Numbered from the stretch's first letter, positions 19,294-28,807 are shown. The stretch is DNA of 64,000 bases from Microbacterium marinum (GCF_014204835.1 NZ_JACHMD010000001.1:3060336-3124335), one strand, 5' to 3'. Notes: generated from the sequence alone by a model not told the origin. Made by a program: numbers and translations.

Positions 19294-19767
19294 TCAGCGC
19301 AACGACAGCAGATCGTCGAGGTACTCCGCGAGAGCACGCGTCGCTCCGGACGCGCTCCATCGCACCTGCGGGACGCCCGCCGCGAGGGACAGGATTCCCG
19401 AGCGTTCACCTCGGTCGACCGCCGCGGGGTCCAGCTCCTCCCACCCGAGGTGGACGACCTCCCCCTCCGCGAAACCGCCCCGATGTGCTGCGGCGGCACG
19501 ATCGGAGCGCGCACGCTGCGACTCGGCGGTGTACCCGCGCACCGCATCGTGACGCGCGCGCAGGATCTCCCCCGTCGCGAACACCCGGTCATCGCCGATC
19601 AGAAGCACCCCGACATGCCAGGCGTCCGTGACGGGCACGATGCGCGGCGCCCGACCCAGGCCGAGCAATCGACGGGATGCCGCCCAGTCGCCCAGCCGCT
19701 CGCGCGGCGATCCGGCCAGCCGCTCGCGTGCAGCGTTCAGGATCGCATCGGTCGTGGCATCCGTCAT
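19294..19767 (-). CDS. Conserved-looking protein of unknown function
   Basis: A 157-residue soluble protein that I do not recognise. It is charged, with few Cys and no membrane segment. It contains RIVPVTDAWHVGVLLIGDDR and an Arg-rich helix (residues about 75-95), and ends in a helical ALAEYLDDLLSLR. ATG 19767 rather than 19797 is preferred because GACAAT (19774-19779, reverse strand) is six bases upstream. It sits alone between glgX and the alarmone synthetase on the same strand. Confidence 0.6.
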   Translation of the reverse strand: MTDATTDAILNAARERLAGSPRERLGDWAASRRLLGLGRAPRIVPVTDAWHVGVLLIGDDRVFATGEILRARHDAVRGYTAESQRARSDRAAAAHRGGFAEGEVVHLGWEELDPAAVDRGERSGILSLAAGVPQVRWSASGATRALAEYLDDLLSLR

Positions 19768-19799
19768 CGTCCCATTGTCGACCCGCACGAGCCGCACTG

Positions 19800-20504
19800 T
19801 CAGACGAAGATCGTTGCGCCCGCGCCCGCGCCCTCGGGCTGCGGCGGCTGCCCGCCGCGGATCTCGCGGTGAAGCCGCTCCATTCGGGCATCGAGCTCGG
19901 CGGCGGTGTCCGCGGCATCCTTCAGCCCCGCCAGGAGATCGGCCGGAACCTGGCGTTCGTACTTGTAGTAGATCTTGTGCTCGAGGCTGGCCCAGAAGTC
20001 CATCGCGATCGTCCGGAACTGCACCTCGACCGGCACGTCGACCCGACCGGTCGAGAGGAACACGGGCACCTCGACGATGACGTGCAGGCTCTTGTAGCCG
20101 TTCTCCTTCGGCACCGCGATGTAGTCCTTGACCTCGCGCACACGGATGTCGTCCTGCGCGGTGAGGAGGTCGAACAGCCGGTAGGCGTCGGTCACGAAGC
20201 TGCAGGTGATGCGGATGCCTGCGATGTCGGTGATGCCGGAGCGGATTGACTCGAAGTCGGGGTCGATGCCTTTGCGCTGGATCTTCTCCACGAGGCTGTC
20301 GGGAGTCTTCACCCGACTCGAGACGTGCTCGATCGGGTTGTAGTCGTGCATCTCGTGGAACTCCTCGCGGAGGATCGAGATCTTGGTCTCCACCTCCTGG
20401 AGCCCGAAGCGATACTCCATGAGGAAACGCTGGAACTCGTCGCGCATCGCCCGGAGGGATGCCGCCGACACGGTGATCTGCTGCTCGTCGAGCGGGGTGG
20501 GCAT
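19800..20504 (-). CDS. Small alarmone synthetase (RelA/SpoT domain, GTP pyrophosphokinase)
   Basis: A 234-residue single-domain (p)ppGpp synthetase, without the hydrolase and regulatory domains of RelA/SpoT. Family motifs are visible: GITDIAGIRITCSFVTDAYR, the ENGYKSLHVIVE segment, and the catalytic VEVQFRTIAMDFWASLEHK. Its length and helical ends resemble RelQ/YjbM, which make alarmones during cell-wall or other stress. ATG 20504 is supported by TACCGT (20512-20517, reverse strand) seven bases away. The longer frame to 21221 is Arg/Pro-rich antisense shadow of the LacI gene. Confidence 0.92.
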   Translation of the reverse strand: MPTPLDEQQITVSAASLRAMRDEFQRFLMEYRFGLQEVETKISILREEFHEMHDYNPIEHVSSRVKTPDSLVEKIQRKGIDPDFESIRSGITDIAGIRITCSFVTDAYRLFDLLTAQDDIRVREVKDYIAVPKENGYKSLHVIVEVPVFLSTGRVDVPVEVQFRTIAMDFWASLEHKIYYKYERQVPADLLAGLKDAADTAAELDARMERLHREIRGGQPPQPEGAGAGATIFV

Positions 20505-20527
20505 GGCTCCGACGGTACGGGGGCGGC

Positions 20528-21541
20528 CTACGAGGGTGCTGTGAGCTGCGGTGGCGCGGTCGTGGCGCGCGGAACGAGCGCCGTGGGCAGGCGCAAGTGG
20601 GTCTGCTCCGGCGTGCCGCCGCCCATCAATTCGAGGAGCAGAGTGACGGCCTCGGCGCCGAGACGCTGCATCGGCTGGCGCACGGTGGTGAGGGCCGGGG
20701 TCGCCTGCGACGCGTCGGGGACATCGTCGAAGCCGACCACGGAGAGGTCGCGAGGGACGGACAGCCCGTGTTCGTGCGCGACGCGGACGACGGTGAGGGC
20801 CGACACGTCGTTCGCGGCGAACACCGCCGTGGGGCGGTCGTGGCGACGGAGCAGCCGTGTCGCCGCTTCGCGGGAGATGTCCTGGTCGTAGCTCCCGACG
20901 CCCACCAGGGTGGTGTCGAACGGAATGCGGGCGTCGTCGAGTGCACGGCGATACCCGCCTTCCCGAAGCATCGACGACCGCAGGTCGGGGCGGCCGGCGA
21001 CGAACCCGATGCGGCGGTGGCCGAGCGAGATCAGGTAGGCGACCGCGTGCCGCGCTCCGGCGAAGCTGTCGGACTCTACGGTGGGCAGATCGGCGGGACC
21101 GGTGTGGGGATCGATCGCGACCACCGGAACCTCGGCGGACACGTTGACGACCGTGGGAGTGACCATGATGACTCCGTCGACGAGCGTGCCGCTGAGGCGG
21201 CTCAGCGAGCGGCGTTCCCACCCTTCGCTGGACACCTGCCGCGACCCGCTGTAGGCGAGCAGGTCGAGCCGGGAGTCGCGGAGGGCGGCACCGACGCCCT
21301 TGAGGACTTCTGCCGAGAACGGCTCGAAGTCGGCGACGAGGACGCCGACGACGCCGGTCTGCCGCGCGCGCATGCTGCTGGCGACGAGGCTCGATTCATA
21401 CCCGAGGTCGGCCACCGCCGTCAGGACCCGCTGAACGGTGTCGGGCGCCACACCGTACCGACCGTTGACGGCTTTGGACACCGTCGCCACGGACACGCCC
21501 GCCGCGGCGGCGACATCGTGGATCGTCGCACGGCGCTTCAT
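20528..21541 (-). CDS. LacI-family repressor of the divergent xylo-oligosaccharide operon (BxlR-like)
   Basis: A 337-residue LacI regulator. The helix-turn-helix is at residues 4-25 (TIHDVAAAAGVSVATVSKAV) with the hinge after it, then a sugar-binding domain. It is divergent to an ABC sugar importer plus GH3 gene, the arrangement of bxlR-bxlEFGA in Streptomyces, where xylobiose is the inducer; that inducer is an inference here. The start at 21541 has a leaderless TACGCT (21549-21554, reverse strand) seven bases upstream. Its own -35 region falls within the operator at 21563-21587, so it is probably autoregulated. Confidence 0.9.
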   Translation of the reverse strand: MKRRATIHDVAAAAGVSVATVSKAVNGRYGVAPDTVQRVLTAVADLGYESSLVASSMRARQTGVVGVLVADFEPFSAEVLKGVGAALRDSRLDLLAYSGSRQVSSEGWERRSLSRLSGTLVDGVIMVTPTVVNVSAEVPVVAIDPHTGPADLPTVESDSFAGARHAVAYLISLGHRRIGFVAGRPDLRSSMLREGGYRRALDDARIPFDTTLVGVGSYDQDISREAATRLLRRHDRPTAVFAANDVSALTVVRVAHEHGLSVPRDLSVVGFDDVPDASQATPALTTVRQPMQRLGAEAVTLLLELMGGGTPEQTHLRLPTALVPRATTAPPQLTAPS

Positions 21542-21562
21542 GGACCGAAGCGTACCCCGATG

Positions 21563-21587
21563 GAAAACCTTTTCGAAAACGTTTGAC
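21563..21587. promoter_or_regulatory. Tandem LacI-type operators between bxlR-like and importer genes
   Basis: Two abutting palindromes: GAAAACCTTTTC (21563-21574) and GAAAACGTTTGAC (21575-21587). The second has the A/T-flanked central CG typical of LacI/GalR operators. Centres are about 12 bases apart. They overlap the -35 of the importer promoter and the expected -35 of the repressor gene, fitting repression in both directions. Confidence 0.75.
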
Positions 21588-21611
21588 GCCAGCGGCAACA
21601 ATTCTCAGAAT
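21583..21611 (+). promoter_or_regulatory. Promoter of the xylo-oligosaccharide importer operon
   Basis: The -35 TTGACG (21583-21588) and -10 CAGAAT (21606-21611) are separated by exactly 17 bases. Transcription should begin near 21618, leaving an untranslated leader of about 75 bases before ATG 21693, unlike the leaderless genes around it. The operator overlaps the -35. Confidence 0.65.
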
Positions 21612-21692
21612 GGCGAAGTACCCGACATGCACCGTCGGGCCATCGGCACCTCGATGACCGAGCGTGCACTCAACGAAGAGAATGGTGATCAC

Positions 21693-22982
21693 ATGAGGAC
21701 CAGACGGTTCGCAATGGGGGCCGCGGCCTTCGCCGCCGCAGCGCTCGTGATGAGCGGATGTGCCGCGGGGGGCGGCGACACGGGGAGCGACGGCAACGTC
21801 GAGATGACCCTGTGGCAGAACTCGACGACCGGCCCCGGCCAGCAGTTCTGGAAGGACGCCATCGCGGCATTCGAAGAGGAGAACGACGGCGTCACGATCA
21901 AGATGCAGTCCGTCCAGAACGAAGACATGGACGGCAAGCTCCAGACGGCGCTCAACGCGGGCGATCCGCCCGACATCTTCCTACAGCGCGGCGGCGGCAA
22001 GATGACCGCGATGGTCAACGCCGGCCAGCTGATGGACCTCACGGACCTCATTTCGGATGACATCCGGGGCGAGATCTCCGAGGGTTCGTTCGCCGCTGAG
22101 ACGTATCAGGACAAGGTGTGGGCGATGCCCCTGTCGGTCCTGCCCGGCGGCTTCTTCTACAGCCAGGACGCCTTCGACGAGGCGGGCATCACCGAGAACC
22201 CCACCACGATCGACGACCTCAAGGACGCGGTCGGCGAGCTGAAGGGCACCGGCATCGCGCCCATCGCCCTCGGCGCGAAGGATGCGTGGCCGGCGGCGCA
22301 CTGGTACTACTTCTTCGCGATCCGCGAGTGCAGCCCGAAGGTGATCGAAGAGACCGGCGACTCGAAGGACTTCAGCGACGAGTGCTGGACGCGGGCCGCG
22401 GACGACCTCATCGACTTCGCGGAGACGGAGCCGTTCAACGAGGGCTTCCTCACCACCGCCGCCCAGCAGGGCGCCGGCAGCTCGGCCGGCCTCATCGCCA
22501 ACCGCAAGGCCGCGATGGAGCTCATGGGCGCCTGGAACCCCGGCGTGATCGCGTCGCTGACTCCGGACGAGAAGCCGCTCCCCGACCTCGCCTGGTTCCC
22601 CTTCCCCGAGCTCGACGGCGGTGATGGCGAGCCCGGCTCGATCATGGGTGGCGTCGACGGCTACTCCTGCGCCGCGCAGGCGCCGAAGGAGTGCGCCGAC
22701 TTCCTCAACTTCATCGCGAGCTCCGAGCAGCAGAAGGCGTACTACCAGGCCTTCCAGTCGCCGCCGGTCAACTCCGTTGCACAGGAAGAGGTCACCGAGC
22801 CCTACCTGCAGCAGATCCTCGAGGCGTACAACAACGCTCCGTTCGTGTCGCAGTGGCTCGACACGGTCCTCGGCCAGAACGTGGGCAACGCGCTCAACGT
22901 GGCGGTCGTCGACCTGCTCGCGGGCAACAGCGACTCGGGCAAGTTCATCGAGGCCGTGACCGCGGCAGGCGCGCAAGGCTGA
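21693..22982 (+). CDS. Sugar ABC transporter substrate-binding lipoprotein (BxlE-like)
   Basis: A 429-residue extracytoplasmic binding protein of the carbohydrate (CUT1) class. The signal peptide ends in a lipobox VMSGC (Cys about residue 22), so it is lipid-anchored. The mature part has the CUT1 pattern (ALNAGDPPDIFLQRGGGK, AGSSAGLIANRKAAMELMG). It most likely captures xylobiose or longer xylo-oligosaccharides for the two following permeases. No ATPase gene is present, so a shared MsiK-type ATPase encoded elsewhere probably energises it, as is usual in actinobacteria. Confidence 0.9.
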   Translation: MRTRRFAMGAAAFAAAALVMSGCAAGGGDTGSDGNVEMTLWQNSTTGPGQQFWKDAIAAFEEENDGVTIKMQSVQNEDMDGKLQTALNAGDPPDIFLQRGGGKMTAMVNAGQLMDLTDLISDDIRGEISEGSFAAETYQDKVWAMPLSVLPGGFFYSQDAFDEAGITENPTTIDDLKDAVGELKGTGIAPIALGAKDAWPAAHWYYFFAIRECSPKVIEETGDSKDFSDECWTRAADDLIDFAETEPFNEGFLTTAAQQGAGSSAGLIANRKAAMELMGAWNPGVIASLTPDEKPLPDLAWFPFPELDGGDGEPGSIMGGVDGYSCAAQAPKECADFLNFIASSEQQKAYYQAFQSPPVNSVAQEEVTEPYLQQILEAYNNAPFVSQWLDTVLGQNVGNALNVAVVDLLAGNSDSGKFIEAVTAAGAQG

Positions 22983-22984
22983 GT

Positions 22985-24001
22985 ATGGACACCCGCGAGA
23001 TGTCCGACACGGACGCATCCGATCTCGCGCAGCACGACGGGGGCGGCATCACGCCGCCCCCGTCCGTGCCGCGAGTACGCCGCAAGCCGCGCGGTCTCGG
23101 CTGGGCGGGGCGCCTCGAGGTGCTGCTGCTGGCCGGACCCGCCGTGGTGTTCTTCCTGGGCTTCGTCATCCTGCCGGTCGCCATGGCGGCCTACTACGGG
23201 TTCTTCCGCTGGTCCGGGTTCGGCCCGGCGACGGAATTCGTCGGTCTGCAGAACTACATCACGATCTTCAGCGACCCGAACTTCCAGAGCGCGCTCGCCC
23301 ACAACGGCTTCATCGTCCTGATGTCGATCGTCCTGCAGGGACCGATCGCCATCCTCCTGGCGCTGCTGCTGAACCGGAAGATGCGTGGCCAGTCGGTCAT
23401 CCGCGTCCTGATCTTCGTCCCCTACGTCATCGCCGAGGTCGTCGTCGGCACCGGGTTCAGCCTCCTGCTGTCGACCAACGGCGCCGCCAACGGGATGCTC
23501 GAGAAGCTGGGCCTGGGCGGCCTCGCGCAGGACTGGCTCGCCGACCCGTCGATCGCTATCTGGACACTCATGGCGATCCTCACGTGGAAGTACGTCGGGT
23601 TCGCCGTCATCCTCTTCCTCGCCGGGCTCCAGGGCATCCCCGAGGAGCTCTACGAGGCGGCCGCCATCGACGGCGCCTCCTACTGGCAGATCCAGCGCCG
23701 CATCGCGTTGCCGCTGCTCGCCCCGACCCTGCGGATCTGGGCGTTCCTGTCGATCATCGGCGCACTCCAGCTGTTCGACCTCGTCTACATCATCTGGGGG
23801 CAGTACGTCTCCTCCGTCGCTGGCACCAACACGATGGCGATCTACATGGTCGTGACCGGCCGCAATGCCGGCAACTTCGGCTACGGAAACGCCGTCGCCG
23901 TCGTGATCTTCGTGATCTCCCTCATCGTCGCGCTGATCTACCAGCGCTCCGTCCTCCGCCGCGACACCGCCGGTGCCATCACAGAGAGGGGCGTTCAGTG
24001 A
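22985..24001 (+). CDS. Sugar ABC transporter permease (MalF class, BxlF-like)
   Basis: A 338-residue permease with six membrane segments after a charged, Pro-rich cytoplasmic tail of about 40 residues. The EAA loop that docks the ATPase is visible as EELYEAAAIDGASYWQIQRR. It starts three bases after the binding-protein gene (ATG 22985, with another Met five residues on) and overlaps the next permease by a GTGA. Confidence 0.93.
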   Translation: MDTREMSDTDASDLAQHDGGGITPPPSVPRVRRKPRGLGWAGRLEVLLLAGPAVVFFLGFVILPVAMAAYYGFFRWSGFGPATEFVGLQNYITIFSDPNFQSALAHNGFIVLMSIVLQGPIAILLALLLNRKMRGQSVIRVLIFVPYVIAEVVVGTGFSLLLSTNGAANGMLEKLGLGGLAQDWLADPSIAIWTLMAILTWKYVGFAVILFLAGLQGIPEELYEAAAIDGASYWQIQRRIALPLLAPTLRIWAFLSIIGALQLFDLVYIIWGQYVSSVAGTNTMAIYMVVTGRNAGNFGYGNAVAVVIFVISLIVALIYQRSVLRRDTAGAITERGVQ

Positions 24002-24885
24002 GCGCCACCATGACCTTGACCACGGCTCCACCGGCAGGCGCCGCCCCGCGCCGCGCGCCGCGTCCGAAGCTGCCGTGGGGCTCCCCCGCCGTCTACTTCA
24101 TCGCGTTCCTCGTCATCGCGCTCATGCTCGGACCGGTGATCTACATCATCATCGGCGGCTTCCGCTCGAACTCCGCGATCACGGTGGACCCGGCCGGATT
24201 CCCCGACCCGTGGAACATCGACAACTACGTCGGCGTCATCACCAGCGGACAGTTCTGGAGCCAGGTCGGCAACTCGACGCTCGTCGCCCTCGCGACGACG
24301 GTCGGCGCCGTGGCACTCGGACTGGCCGCCAGCTACGTCATCGCTCGGTACAGCTTCCGCGGCCGGGGTGTCCTCTACGCGCTCTTCGCCGCCGGCCTGA
24401 TGTTCCCCATCACCGTCGCGATCACGCCGCTGTACATCGTGGTGCGCTCGCTCGGACTCATGAACACCCTTCCGGGGGTCATCCTGCCGCAGATCGCGTT
24501 CGCACTGCCGACGACGATCATCATCCTGGTCCCGTTCCTCCGCGCCATCCCCGACGAGATCCAGGAGGCCGCCTATCTCGACGGCTGCGGACGCCTGTCG
24601 TTCTTCTGGCGCATGGTGCTGCCGTTGGCCGTCCCGGGTGTCATCACGGTCGGCATCCTCGCCTTCATCGGCAGCTGGAACGCCTACCTCCTGCCGCTGT
24701 TCATCCTCAACAACGAGGCGCAGTTCACCCTCCCCCTGGGTGTGCAGGCGTTCTCCTCGCAATACTCCGTCGACACCGCTCGCGTGTTGGCGTTCACGTC
24801 GCTGTCCATGCTCCCCGCTCTGGTCTTCTTCAGCCTGTTCGAGCGGCGCATCGTCGGCGGTCTCACCGGCGCAGTGAAGGGCTGA
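23998..24885 (+). CDS. Sugar ABC transporter permease (MalG class, BxlG-like)
   Basis: A 295-residue inner-membrane permease, the second half of the heterodimeric pore. The EAA motif reads DEIQEAAYLDGCGRLSFFWR. GTG 23998 overlaps the previous stop by four bases; this start keeps the Thr/Pro-rich amino-terminal tail short. The carboxy terminus FERRIVGGLTGAVKG is typical of MalG-type permeases. It is followed at one base by the GH3 gene. Confidence 0.93.
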   Translation: MSATMTLTTAPPAGAAPRRAPRPKLPWGSPAVYFIAFLVIALMLGPVIYIIIGGFRSNSAITVDPAGFPDPWNIDNYVGVITSGQFWSQVGNSTLVALATTVGAVALGLAASYVIARYSFRGRGVLYALFAAGLMFPITVAITPLYIVVRSLGLMNTLPGVILPQIAFALPTTIIILVPFLRAIPDEIQEAAYLDGCGRLSFFWRMVLPLAVPGVITVGILAFIGSWNAYLLPLFILNNEAQFTLPLGVQAFSSQYSVDTARVLAFTSLSMLPALVFFSLFERRIVGGLTGAVKG

Positions 24886-24886
24886 C

Positions 24887-27187
24887 ATGACCGATTCCCC
24901 GACGCAGGGCTCCGCGCGCGTGCGCGACCTGCTCGCACAGATGACGCTCGACGAGAAGGCCGCGCAGCTCGTCGGCTACTGGGTCGACCAGGGCGGCGAG
25001 GTCGTCGCCCCACTCGCCGACGAGATGGTCACGACCACCCGTTACGCCGATGCCACCGCGCACGGGCTGGGGCACCTGACCCGCGTCTACGGCACCCGGC
25101 CGGTCGACCCGGTCGAGCGCGCCGACTGGCTCTGGCAGGAGCAGCGGCGCCTCAAGACGGAGACCCGTCTCGGCATCCCCGCGATCGTGCACGAGGAATG
25201 CCTGACCGGACTCGCCGCGTGGAAGGCGGCGACCTTCCCCACCCCGCTCGCATGGGGAGCGTCATTCGACCCCGAACTGGTCGCCGAGATGGCCGAGGCG
25301 ATCGGCGCGTCGATGCGCGAGCTCGGCGTGCACCAGGGCCTCGCCCCCGTGCTCGACGTCATCCGCGATCCACGGTGGGGACGCGTCGACGAGTGCATCG
25401 GCGAAGACCCGTACCTCGTCGGCACCGTCGGCACCGCCTATGTCCGCGGCCTGCAGTCGAGCGGGGTGGATGCCACGTTGAAGCACTTCGTCGGATATTC
25501 GGCGTCGCAGGCGGCGCGCAACCACGCGCCCGTCCATGCCGGTCCCCGCGAGCTCGCCGACGTCTTCCTGCCGCCGTTCGAGATGGCTCTGCGTGACGGC
25601 GGAGCCCGCTCGGTCATGAACTCCTACGCCGAGATCGACGGCGAGCCGGTCGCCGCGAGCGGCCACTACCTCGGTGACGTCCTGCGCGGCTCGCTCGGGT
25701 TCGCCGGCCCCGTCGTCTCGGACTACTTCTCCGTCGCGTTCCTGCAGTCCACCCACGGTGTCGCCGCAGATCTCGGCGAGGCGGCGGAGCTGGCGCTGCG
25801 CGCCGGCATCGACGTCGAGCTCCCCACGGGAGACGCCTACGCCGCCCCGCTGCTGCAGCGCGTCCGCGACGGGATCCTCGACGAGTCGGTCCTGGACCTC
25901 GCTGTGCTGCGCGTCCTGGAGCAGAAGGAGCGGCTCGGGCTGCTGGATGAGACCTTCGACACGGCGCCGACGGAGATCGACCTCGACGCTCCGCGCCACC
26001 GCGACCTCGCCCGGCGGCTCGCGGCGGAGTCGGTCGTGCTGCTGTCGAACGACGGGGCCCTGCCCGCTGCTCCCGTCCGCCGCATCGCTCTCATCGGTCC
26101 GAACGCCGACTCGTCCGACGCGCTCATGGGCTGCTACTCCTTCGTGAACCATGTGCTCGCCCACCACCCCGGCACTCCCGCGGGCATCGAGATCCCGACT
26201 CTGAAGGACGCGCTGCGCGCGGAGTACCCGGATGCCGCTGTCGAGACTGTCGCCGGCTGCGACGTCGAAGGCGACGACCCGTCCGGCATCGCCGAGGCCG
26301 TCGCCGCTGCCCGGGGAGCCGAGCTGGCCGTCGTCGTCGTCGGCGACCGCGCAGGCCTCTTCGGCCGAGGCACGGTCGGCGAGGGCAACGACGTCGACGA
26401 CCTCGAGCTGCCCGGCGTGCAGCGACAGCTCGTCGAGGAGGTCATCGCGACGGGTACTCCTGTCGTCATGGTCGTCCTCTCGGGCCGCCCGTACGCCATC
26501 GGGTGGGCCCTCGACGGTGTGGAGCGCCCGGCCGCCGTGCTCCAGGCCTTCTTCCCCGGCGAAGAGGGCGCCGACGCCATCGCCGGCATCGTGTCCGGCC
26601 GGACCGTCCCCTCGGGCCGCCTCCCGGTATCGCTGCCGCGGTCCGCCGGCGCCCAGCCCTTCACCTACCTCCACCCGAAGCTGGGCGGTCGCAGTGACAT
26701 CACGAGCGCCGACCCGACGCCGGTCCGTTCGTTCGGCTTCGGTCTCAGCTACACGACGTTCTCACACGAAGACATCGAGGTGGCAGAGCAGTCCGCCACG
26801 ACCGACGCTCTCACCGTGTCCGTCACGGTGCGCAACACCGGCCGCGTGGCCGGCGCCGACGTCGTGCAGCTCTACGGCCACGACGTGGTCGGCAGCACGA
26901 CGCGGCCCGTCGCGCAGCTCCTCGCGTACCACCGCATCACGCTCGGCGCCGGCGAATCCGCACGTGTGCGGTTCGAGGTCCCGGCATCCCGATTCGCCTA
27001 TGCCGGACGCGACGCCCGCCGCGCCGTCGAGCCGGGACGCGTCGACCTGTGGGTCGGGCCGTCCAGCGCGGACCGCGAGACGGTCGCGTCGGTGGAGTTC
27101 ACCGGCCCCGTGCATGTCATCGATCCGGACGAGCCCCGCATCGCGACGGCCGACGTGGTGACGCTCGTGGGTGCGACGTCCGCATAG
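24887..27187 (+). CDS. GH3 beta-glycosidase, probable beta-xylosidase (BxlA-like)
   Basis: A 766-residue glycoside hydrolase family 3 enzyme without signal peptide, so cytoplasmic and acting on imported oligosaccharides. Amino-terminal barrel: DLLAQMTLDEKAAQL, KHFVGYSASQAARN, and the nucleophile Asp in GPVVSDYFSVAFL. The second alpha/beta domain is followed by a fibronectin III-like domain (about residues 640-740). The SDYFSVAF form and the operon suggest beta-xylosidase rather than beta-glucosidase; this remains an inference. It is the last gene of the four-gene operon. Confidence 0.9.
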   Translation: MTDSPTQGSARVRDLLAQMTLDEKAAQLVGYWVDQGGEVVAPLADEMVTTTRYADATAHGLGHLTRVYGTRPVDPVERADWLWQEQRRLKTETRLGIPAIVHEECLTGLAAWKAATFPTPLAWGASFDPELVAEMAEAIGASMRELGVHQGLAPVLDVIRDPRWGRVDECIGEDPYLVGTVGTAYVRGLQSSGVDATLKHFVGYSASQAARNHAPVHAGPRELADVFLPPFEMALRDGGARSVMNSYAEIDGEPVAASGHYLGDVLRGSLGFAGPVVSDYFSVAFLQSTHGVAADLGEAAELALRAGIDVELPTGDAYAAPLLQRVRDGILDESVLDLAVLRVLEQKERLGLLDETFDTAPTEIDLDAPRHRDLARRLAAESVVLLSNDGALPAAPVRRIALIGPNADSSDALMGCYSFVNHVLAHHPGTPAGIEIPTLKDALRAEYPDAAVETVAGCDVEGDDPSGIAEAVAAARGAELAVVVVGDRAGLFGRGTVGEGNDVDDLELPGVQRQLVEEVIATGTPVVMVVLSGRPYAIGWALDGVERPAAVLQAFFPGEEGADAIAGIVSGRTVPSGRLPVSLPRSAGAQPFTYLHPKLGGRSDITSADPTPVRSFGFGLSYTTFSHEDIEVAEQSATTDALTVSVTVRNTGRVAGADVVQLYGHDVVGSTTRPVAQLLAYHRITLGAGESARVRFEVPASRFAYAGRDARRAVEPGRVDLWVGPSSADRETVASVEFTGPVHVIDPDEPRIATADVVTLVGATSA

Positions 27188-27202
27188 TCCTCGAGAGCCA
27201 CA

Positions 27203-27234
27203 AGGGCCCCCGCCGTTCGCACGGCGGGGGCCCT
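27203..27234. terminator. Bidirectional terminator between convergent xylan operons
   Basis: A perfect 14-bp stem, AGGGCCCCCGCCGT (27203-27216) with ACGGCGGGGGCCCT (27221-27234), and a TCGC loop. It lies between the GH3 and GH51 stops of two convergent operons and can serve both, although the T-tracts are weak. Confidence 0.85.
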
Positions 27235-27254
27235 CTTGGCTTCTGGGGACCAGA

Positions 27255-28766
27255 TCACCGCAGCGTGACCACGACCCACGACACCCGCGGCAGTGCGACC
27301 CTCACGACGCCGTCGGCGCTCCGGTCGAGGTGGAGCTCGCGGAGCGCGACACGCTCCGGATCCTCGAGCGTGTTCCGCGCGTGCATGTCGTCGTCGGCGA
27401 GCACCTGCGCGGTCATCGTGGTCACCTCTCCGAGCAGCGTGAGGTCGATCTCGAGCGTCACCTCTTCGTCGAGGCTGCGATTGACGGCGAACAGTGCCGT
27501 CGACCCCGTGGCGGGGTCGTGCGTGGCGACCGCATCGACAATCGGAACGCGACCGTACTGCGCCGTGTCGTACTCGGGCGAGTCGAGCCGGACGTCGAGT
27601 GCGCGGCCGCGCGAGAGACGGGCGGACTCCGCGAAGGGGAAGAACGTGGTCTGACGCCAGGCGGGACCGCCGGGCTCGGTCATGATCGGCGCGATCACAT
27701 TCACGAGCTGGGCGAGGCTCGCCGCCTTGACCCGGTCGGCGTGACGCAGGAGGGAGATCAGCAGGTTGCCCACGACGACGGCATCCATCACCCGATAGCT
27801 GTCCTCCAGCAGACGCGGCGCAACGGGCCACTGGTCGATCTCGGTGATCTTGTCGACCTCGGTGAACCGCGACTGATACCAGACGTTCCATTCGTCGAAC
27901 GAGATGTTGATCCGCTTGTCGCTGCCGCGGGCCGCCCCCACGGCGTCGGCGGTCGCGACGACGCTCTCGATGAAGCGGTCCATGTCGGTCGCGGATGCCA
28001 GGAAGCTGCCGTCATCGCCGTCTTTCGGCTCGTAGTACGCGTGGCACGAGATGAAGTCGACGTCCTCGTACGTGCGCTCGAGGACGACACGCTCCCACTC
28101 GCCGAACGTGGGCATCTGCGCGCCCGAGCTGCCGCAGACCACGAGCTCGACGCCGGGGTCGACCTGTCGCATCGCCTTCGCCGTCTTCGATGCGATCTCG
28201 GCGTACTCGGCCGGCGTGCTCGCGCCGAGCTGCCAGGGGCCGTCCATCTCGTTTCCGAGACACCACATCCGGATACCGTGCGGCTGGGGCGTGCCGTTCG
28301 CGGCGCGGCGGTCCGACCAGAACGAGCCGCCGGGGACGTTCGCGTATTCGAGCACGTCGAGCGCCTCGAGCACGCCACGCGTCCCGAGGTTCACGGCGTA
28401 CATGAGCTCGGTGTCGGTCTTGCGCGCCCAGCGAGCGAACTCATCGAGGCCGATCTCGTTCGTCTCGGTGGAGTGCCAGGCGAGGTCGAGGCGACGGGGA
28501 CGCTCCTCCCGGGGACCGACACCGTCCTCCCAGCGGTAGCCCGAGACGAAGTTGCCGCCCGGGTACCGCACGGTGGTGACGCCGAGCTCGCGCACGAGGG
28601 CCATGACGTCGGTGCGGAAGCCGTCCTCGTCGGCGGAGGGATGCGAGGGCTCGTACAGCCCGTCGTACACGCAGCGTCCCAGGTGCTCCACGAAGGAGCC
28701 GAAGAGTCGGCGGTCCACCTCTCCCACAGACAGGCGAGGGTCGAGGGTCACGCGTGCAGTGGTCAT
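27255..28766 (-). CDS. GH51 alpha-L-arabinofuranosidase
   Basis: A 503-residue intracellular enzyme that removes arabinose side chains from arabinoxylan or arabino-oligosaccharides. The general acid Glu is in WCLGNEMDGPW and the nucleophile Glu in ISFDEWNVWYQ; the amino terminus RLFGSFVEHLGRCVYDGLYEP is the family signature. ATG 28766 has GGAAG ahead of it. It is the last of five genes starting at xylA, 41 bases after the oxidoreductase, so arabinose removal and xylose metabolism are co-expressed. Confidence 0.94.
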   Translation of the reverse strand: MTTARVTLDPRLSVGEVDRRLFGSFVEHLGRCVYDGLYEPSHPSADEDGFRTDVMALVRELGVTTVRYPGGNFVSGYRWEDGVGPREERPRRLDLAWHSTETNEIGLDEFARWARKTDTELMYAVNLGTRGVLEALDVLEYANVPGGSFWSDRRAANGTPQPHGIRMWCLGNEMDGPWQLGASTPAEYAEIASKTAKAMRQVDPGVELVVCGSSGAQMPTFGEWERVVLERTYEDVDFISCHAYYEPKDGDDGSFLASATDMDRFIESVVATADAVGAARGSDKRINISFDEWNVWYQSRFTEVDKITEIDQWPVAPRLLEDSYRVMDAVVVGNLLISLLRHADRVKAASLAQLVNVIAPIMTEPGGPAWRQTTFFPFAESARLSRGRALDVRLDSPEYDTAQYGRVPIVDAVATHDPATGSTALFAVNRSLDEEVTLEIDLTLLGEVTTMTAQVLADDDMHARNTLEDPERVALRELHLDRSADGVVRVALPRVSWVVVTLR

Positions 28767-28807
28767 TCCGGTCTTCCGTTCGGACGGGATCGGGGCCCCG
28801 CTGACGG

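Noticed and set aside
14735..19552. Long plus-strand frames opposite treY and glgX
   Set aside because: Both reverse-strand enzymes are complete with catalytic residues; the plus frames are Arg/Val/His-rich shadows with no start context.
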